This document shows, piece by piece, positions 59,912-64,000 of a stretch of DNA of 64,000 bases (the stretch's first letter is position 1; every line of letters starts with the position of its first letter). Below the pieces are notes generated by a model. That model ran no database searches. It had not been told where the DNA came from and saw only the letters and a list, made by a program, of their open reading frames with translations. Made by a program: the position numbers and the translations under genes. Source of the stretch: Zoogloea dura. Lineage in GTDB: Bacteria; Pseudomonadota; Gammaproteobacteria; Burkholderiales; Rhodocyclaceae. The stretch spans positions 310,001-374,000 of the forward strand of contig NZ_JABBGA010000001.1 of NCBI RefSeq assembly GCF_012927165.1. The letters are read 5' to 3'.

Positions 59912-60492
59912 ACCGCACCTCCACTGCTTGACACTCGGCGATCCGAATGCCTAACTTTTGGGGCACTACAACGATCATTCAGACTTGCGTGTTAGGCTAT
60001 AGAGCACACCCATAAAACTTAACGCGCAGGGGAAGTCCTACGAAACACGTACTGTGAATGAGCTTTGGAGTGCAGCTCGTGGCGTTACGACCGAATTCCA
60101 CGGGTTTTAACTACCCGATGAAAATCTCCGTAACTGTGATGCGGTTTTCTTTTGAGTTTGGGTGTCTTGCCGCTGTTAGCTCGGCAGAGGGCCTAACATA
60201 CACAGATCCATCGAAAATGGTCGTGACTTAAGTCACACTAAACAAGAGCTCAGGCACGAAGCCATCCATGCTATGCGTCAGTACCCACAGGCTTTCGGGA
60301 TAAGTATGCATGCCATCCATCTCAAGTAACGAACCAAGTCCATATAATCTCATTTTGAATATTATCTCCCTTTCCTAAATTTTTTCAGTCACACATACCT
60401 TCCTCGGCACTTCCCCAGCGAAGTGTCTGAAATCACGGCCAGGATCTTTGTTCCTGGTCACCGAATGATCTTCAATCAGGAAGGAAAGACAG
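59912..60492. other. Non-coding region with a 14-bp palindrome
   Basis: About 580 bp with no supported gene between the leftward AlpA-like gene and rightward small genes, so it should hold divergent promoters. GTGACTTAAGTCAC (60223-60236) is a perfect palindrome and a good operator candidate. Confidence 0.5.
60223..60236. promoter_or_regulatory. 14-bp perfect palindrome, putative operator
   Basis: GTGACTTAAGTCAC reads the same on both strands and lies between two divergent transcription units of the element. Which protein binds it is unknown; the AlpA-like protein is a candidate. Confidence 0.35.
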
Positions 60493-60825
60493 ATGCAGCT
60501 TTGTTGTCCGATGTGCGAATCACCTCAGATCCGGCGATTGGATCGTGGAAAGAAGGTGGGAGGAACGGCTGGACTCCTCGGTGGTGCTGTCAGCGGCGCT
60601 GCTAGCGCACTTCAAGGTGCACGGATAGGCAGTACGGTGGGAAGCGCGCTCGGGCCGGTCGGTGCTGGCGTCGGGACATTCGCAGGCGCCATTCTGGGTG
60701 GCCTGATGGGTGGTGCCGCAGGAGGTGTCACAGGCGCGAAGCTTGGCGAGGTCGTGGATGAACGCGTCCTCAACAACTATCAATGCGGTGCGTGCAACCA
60801 CACGTTCAGTATTGGTGCCCGATAG
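60493..60825 (+). CDS. Small zinc-ribbon and glycine-zipper protein
   Basis: A 110-aa protein. CCPMC at the N-terminus and CGAC near the C-terminus form two Cys pairs, probably one zinc ribbon split by a Gly/Ala-rich middle (about 22-90) with a glycine-zipper pattern that could insert in or associate with a membrane. AGGAAGG precedes the ATG. The function is unknown. Similar small proteins often accompany DUF932 genes on plasmids and integrative elements. Confidence 0.75.
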   Translation: MQLCCPMCESPQIRRLDRGKKVGGTAGLLGGAVSGAASALQGARIGSTVGSALGPVGAGVGTFAGAILGGLMGGAAGGVTGAKLGEVVDERVLNNYQCGACNHTFSIGAR

Positions 60826-60863
60826 CCACGAACGTCGGCTGTTGATCTTGAATTTTTGCTCAT

Positions 60864-60898
60864 AGCGGATGCTCCTTAATTGGAGCATCCGCTTTTTG
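60864..60898 (+). terminator. Rho-independent terminator
   Basis: A 12-bp stem AGCGGATGCTCC with its complement and a TTAATT loop is followed by TTTTGTCTTT. It separates the glycine-zipper gene from the DUF932 gene, which starts only 16 bases later, so that gene may be partly read through or have its own promoter. Confidence 0.85.
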
Positions 60899-60913
60899 TC
60901 TTTAGGAGTCCTC

Positions 60914-61882
60914 ATGGCACATCTTGTCGAATCCATGGCCTACGTCGGAGACGTTCCCTGGCATCAACTGGGCCACGCACTGCCGGCCCATCAACCTATC
61001 GAAGTCTGGGCGGAGAAAGCCGGCATGAACTGGCAGATTCTCGATTCACCGGTCTGCTTCATGACGGAGCGTGCCGGCGCGCTCGGATCCATCAAGACCT
61101 TTTCTGATCAGAAGGTGCTGTACCGGAGCGACACGCAGGACGCGCTGTCGGTTGTCAGCGACCGCTACCAGGTCGTTCAGCCGATGGAAGTCCTGGAGTT
61201 CTACCGGGATCTCACGGAGGTCTCAGGGTATGAGCTCGAGACTGCCGGCGTTTTGAAAGGCGGTCGGAAGTTCTGGGCGCTGGCTCGCACGAACAAGGAG
61301 ACAGTGCTCAAGGGATCTGATCGTATCTGCGGGTATCTGCTTCTGGCGACATCCTGCGATGGAACGCTGGCAACCACGGCGACACCCACGACGATTCGCG
61401 TGGTCTGCAATAACACCCTGACCATTGCCATTGATGGTGCGACGTCAGCGATCAAGGTGCCCCATCGCACGAGCTTCGATCCTCAGGCGGTAAAGAAGCA
61501 ACTCGGGATCGCGGTGTCCCAGTGGGACAGCTTCATGTACCGGATGAAAACGCTTTCCGAACGGAAGGTAAAGAGCCACGAGGCGATGAACTACTTCCTG
61601 CGTGTGCTGTGCAACAGCGATACCCGTCCAGATGCGGAGCATCATCTCATCAACGAACGTGCGCTGAAGAAGGTTCAGTCCATGTATGACGGCAACGGTC
61701 GTGGTGCTCAGCTCGCGGCGGCGAAGGGGACAGCCTGGGGATTGTTGTGCTCCATTACGGAGTACATCGATCACGAAAAGCGTGCTCGTAGTGCTGAGTA
61801 CCGCATGGACAGTGCGTGGTTTGGCCAAGGTGCGGCAATCAAGCAACGGGCACTCGATGAGGCGATAGCGATGGTTGCCTGA
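60914..61882 (+). CDS. DUF932 phage/plasmid-like protein
   Basis: A 322-aa member of the DUF932 family (phage/plasmid-like TIGR03299 type), recognisable from the N-terminal YVGDVPWHQLGHAL and the central FWALARTNKE and RVVCNNTLTIA. These proteins are common on plasmids, phages and integrative elements; their biochemical role is not established. The ATG at 60914 is preceded by TAGGAG. An earlier in-frame codon exists but falls inside the terminator. Confidence 0.9.
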   Translation: MAHLVESMAYVGDVPWHQLGHALPAHQPIEVWAEKAGMNWQILDSPVCFMTERAGALGSIKTFSDQKVLYRSDTQDALSVVSDRYQVVQPMEVLEFYRDLTEVSGYELETAGVLKGGRKFWALARTNKETVLKGSDRICGYLLLATSCDGTLATTATPTTIRVVCNNTLTIAIDGATSAIKVPHRTSFDPQAVKKQLGIAVSQWDSFMYRMKTLSERKVKSHEAMNYFLRVLCNSDTRPDAEHHLINERALKKVQSMYDGNGRGAQLAAAKGTAWGLLCSITEYIDHEKRARSAEYRMDSAWFGQGAAIKQRALDEAIAMVA

Positions 61883-62267
61883 CACCCACTCCTCTCTTCC
61901 TGACCTTCTTCTCTCCTCACCCCCGTTGGTTTCTCCCCACGGGGGTATTCATATCCGGCGTTCAATGCTTCTGGGTAGCACGAGCAGGCCGCGATCTTTA
62001 TCAATCCATAGAGAAGTAGAGCACTCAGTGAAGAAGTGAAATCAATCACAAACAGAAAGCGAAAAATCACAAACAAAATTGTTAAAAAATAACAATTCTC
62101 ATCAAAATTGCAATTTTCAAGTGATTTTTTGGATTTCCCTATAAAGCTGTCACTGCGCTTACCGTTCACCATCAAGTCAGCATGTCAAATTCTCACCGGC
62201 AGACAAAATCGAACAGCTGAATAACTCAAGAAAAACTGGAAATATCAATTTTCACCTATCCGCTGAA
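61883..62267. other. AT-rich intergenic region with inverted repeats
   Basis: No supported gene. A GC hairpin ACCCCCGT/ACGGGGGT (about 61917-61946) without a clear T-run may end the DUF932 transcript. Further right, AATTGTTA and TAACAATT (62077-62084 and 62090-62097) flank five A residues in a very AT-rich stretch, suitable for H-NS or regulator binding. Confidence 0.45.
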
Positions 62268-62468
62268 ATGCCGACAAAGCCTGAATCATTAAAAATTGAG
62301 TGTAGCCGATGTGGCTGGAAAACAATTTTCTCATCAAAATCGGACGCACTTGTTGCCCAACCACCAACAAAGTGCGAGATGTGTCATAGCCAAGATCTAC
62401 ATACATCCCCTATCACAACCACAGAAAAAACTATTTTATATTTTCTCTCAGGCACTCACGAAAAGTAG
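62268..62468 (+). CDS. Small zinc-ribbon protein of unknown function
   Basis: A 66-aa protein with two CxxC pairs (CSRCGW near residue 12 and CEMCHS near residue 36) in the spacing of a zinc ribbon. There is no clear ribosome site before the ATG, so the start is unsure. It ends 18 bp before the next gene, in the same direction. Confidence 0.55.
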   Translation: MPTKPESLKIECSRCGWKTIFSSKSDALVAQPPTKCEMCHSQDLHTSPITTTEKTILYFLSGTHEK

Positions 62469-62486
62469 TTACACAAGGAGAACAAA

Positions 62487-63020
62487 ATGGCATTTTGGGA
62501 TGATTTAAAGCAACTTGGCAAGGATATTGGAGGTGAAATATCCAACCTCGGAAAAGAATTAAACGAAATAGGGAAAGACACAATCAAGGAAATCAAGCAA
62601 GACCCGGCCAAATATCTCGTTGATTCGGCCAAGGAAGTAGCAACCGGAGCTGTAAAAGTCGGAAAGTACGTGCTCGAGGAGGGAATACCCGACGCAGGGT
62701 TTTTATCAGTCAAAAAAATGGGAGATTTATACAGATCAGGACAGCTCCCAGAAGACAGACATGAGGCCTATTTTGAACAGGTTCGAAATGGCCTTTCATT
62801 GAGCCGAAGACAAATCGATCACCTCTTGAATAAAGAAGCTCCTAGTGCGGACAACGACTTAAAAAACCGGATAAATCTATTAAAAAAGGCAAACAATAGA
62901 CTTGATTGGTTCTTAAACTCCTCAGGCCTTGACCTTGATTCTGACGCACGCAAGGACGCCCAAAGCGACATTGACAGAGTTAAGGAAGCAATACTTGCGC
63001 TCGAAGAGCAAGGGAATTGA
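62487..63020 (+). CDS. Unknown protein, 177 aa
   Basis: Not recognised. The first 55 residues form an amphipathic Lys/Glu-rich helix with repeated LGK and IGK units (LKQLGKDIGGEISNLGKEL). The second half is mostly helical and ends in an acidic coiled-coil-like stretch. No signal peptide or membrane helix. A good AAGGAG precedes the ATG and composition is AT-rich like its neighbours, so it is probably expressed. Confidence 0.65.
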   Translation: MAFWDDLKQLGKDIGGEISNLGKELNEIGKDTIKEIKQDPAKYLVDSAKEVATGAVKVGKYVLEEGIPDAGFLSVKKMGDLYRSGQLPEDRHEAYFEQVRNGLSLSRRQIDHLLNKEAPSADNDLKNRINLLKKANNRLDWFLNSSGLDLDSDARKDAQSDIDRVKEAILALEEQGN

Positions 63021-63101
63021 TAATAGGAATTTTCGAGACCAACGTCGTCAAACAATTTTTTAGCAAACTCATTATATTAACTGGCAATTAATTGAGACAC
63101 C

Positions 63102-63317
63102 ATGTCATTCAAATGCGAAAAATGCGGGCGAACGGAAAGTAACACCTCAATGGTTGGACTCGTTCTCGGACAGATAGCCAAAGCAGTTCTAAAAGGAAAA
63201 GGTATTGATTTGGATGCAGGAGCGGCAGCAATTAGCCGTCGCTTTAGTGCCAGTTTCCTAAACGGCCTAGGTGTAAAATGCCCGAAGTGCAACAGTGCAC
63301 TATGGAAAGAAAATTAG
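63102..63317 (+). CDS. Small zinc-ribbon protein
   Basis: A 71-aa protein with CEKCGR near the N-terminus and CPKCNS near the C-terminus, separated by about 48 residues with a short Gly/Ala-rich part. The plan (split zinc ribbon around a small-residue middle) repeats that of the 110-aa protein at 60493. The function is unknown. Confidence 0.6.
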   Translation: MSFKCEKCGRTESNTSMVGLVLGQIAKAVLKGKGIDLDAGAAAISRRFSASFLNGLGVKCPKCNSALWKEN

Positions 63318-63509
63318 GCGATCAGATTATATATATATCAATACACCAAGGTCCATTTCCATCGCGCATCGCATCAAGGCAATAAAACAGCTTCACAAAT
63401 TCATATCGACCTAATGATTAGCTCAACCCAATTTCATTGATGACTGATATATAAAATTAACTGATGGCACTGGCCTAATTCTGTACCTAACTACACCCTC
63501 GTCCTACTT

Positions 63510-63548
63510 ATCCCCGTTCGGTTCGTGCCGAACGGGGATTTTTATTTT
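63510..63548 (+). terminator. Rho-independent terminator
   Basis: A 12-bp stem ATCCCCGTTCGG with its complement and a 6-nt loop is followed by TTTTTATTTTA. It separates the small-protein genes from the recombinase gene. Confidence 0.85.
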
Positions 63549-63569
63549 ACGTTAGAGGTGATGATCATC

Positions 63570-64000
63570 ATGACCGCAAGTCAGCAATTTACATCTAAGC
63601 CGCCGCACTTTACAGCCCTCAAACTCGTCAAGACCAACAACCTCACCCGGGATCAGTGGCTGAATGTCCGCCGGCAAGGTATCGGGAGTTCCGATGCCGC
63701 TGCTGCGGTTGGGCTTAATCCCTACAAGTCGCCGCTCGAGCTCTGGCTTGAAAAGACCGGCCGTGATGCGGAACTCCCACGTATTGACCCGTCGGATGAA
63801 ACGAGTCCTACCTACTGGGGAACACTGCTGGAGCCCATTGTTGCAGCGCACTACACCAAGCGGTCTGGCAACAAAGTACGCAAGGTCAACGCCGTTCTTC
63901 AGCACCCTGAACATGCTTGGATGCTCGCCAACATCGACCGGGAAATCGTGGGTACCTCTGATGTTCAGATCCTTGAATGCAAGACAGCCGGTATCCACGG
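63570..64000 (+). CDS. YqaJ-type (lambda exonuclease-like) recombinase nuclease, 3' end outside window
   Basis: The first 143 codons of a YqaJ viral-recombinase family protein. Visible motifs are GIGSSDAAAAVGLNPYKSP near the N-terminus, GTLLEPIVAAHY with a metal-binding Glu, and LECKTAG, the ExK motif of the PD-(D/E)XK fold. Such 5'-3' exonucleases supply single strands for phage-type annealing recombination; a RecT-like partner would be expected just beyond the edge. The ATG at 63570 has GAGG upstream; ATG 63561 is too close to it. Confidence 0.88.
   Translation, partial: MTASQQFTSKPPHFTALKLVKTNNLTRDQWLNVRRQGIGSSDAAAAVGLNPYKSPLELWLEKTGRDAELPRIDPSDETSPTYWGTLLEPIVAAHYTKRSGNKVRKVNAVLQHPEHAWMLANIDREIVGTSDVQILECKTAGIH

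Overview
The window comes from a GC-rich proteobacterial chromosome. Gene content (fds-type NAD-dependent formate dehydrogenase, many c-di-GMP and hybrid-kinase genes, hemerythrins, an SUV3-like helicase) suggests a betaproteobacterium, perhaps of the Rhodocyclales. That placement is inference. The left two thirds (1 to about 41.1 kb) looks like core or long-resident sequence. From about 41.13 kb to the right edge the DNA is more AT-rich, carries insertion-sequence debris and opens with a tyrosine integrase, so I read it as an integrated element that runs past the window.

Layout: (1) 1-1012, an ExbB/ExbD proton-channel pair, ExbB cut by the window edge. (2) 1114-22417, a long leftward block with many overlapping or near-touching genes. 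In transcription order it holds a GAF-HlyD adaptor, a PqqD-like/M50 protease/HlyD fusion, a shortened SecA-like ATPase, a second HlyD-type adaptor, a 3077-residue adhesin (DUF4347, beta-helices, ten cadherin-like repeats), a diguanylate cyclase, an HD-GYP phosphodiesterase, a sensor kinase and an orphan solute-binding protein. I read the first part as a dedicated export and processing machine for the adhesin, with c-di-GMP enzymes in the same transcription unit. This is the most novel-looking system in the window. (3) 22783-23303, three identical tRNA-Arg(ACG) genes with a -10 box and a terminator. (4) 23414-30389, an alpha/beta hydrolase, a LysR regulator and fdsGBAD without fdsC. (5) 30415-34615, a succinate-semialdehyde-type dehydrogenase, a ThDP enzyme and a LysR regulator. 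(6) 34741-38387, a secreted HExxH protein and a phosphonate-type binding protein paired with a hybrid kinase. (7) 38427-41005, an SUV3-like helicase and a DnaQ-like exonuclease.

The element (about 41130-64000+) seems to be inserted at the 3' end of a tRNA-Ser gene: a 14-bp tRNA-Ser-like 3' end followed by a terminator lies beside the integrase. Its cargo is signalling-heavy: hemerythrin-GGDEF, a lone hemerythrin, two large hybrid kinases, a frameshifted PAS chemoreceptor and a GAF/PAS/GGDEF protein. An H-NS-like protein follows. The maintenance section has two overlapping genes resembling inovirus Gp2 (YagK/YfjJ) proteins, an AlpA-like regulator with strong inverted repeats on both sides, a DUF932 protein, several small zinc-ribbon proteins and the start of a YqaJ-type recombinase.
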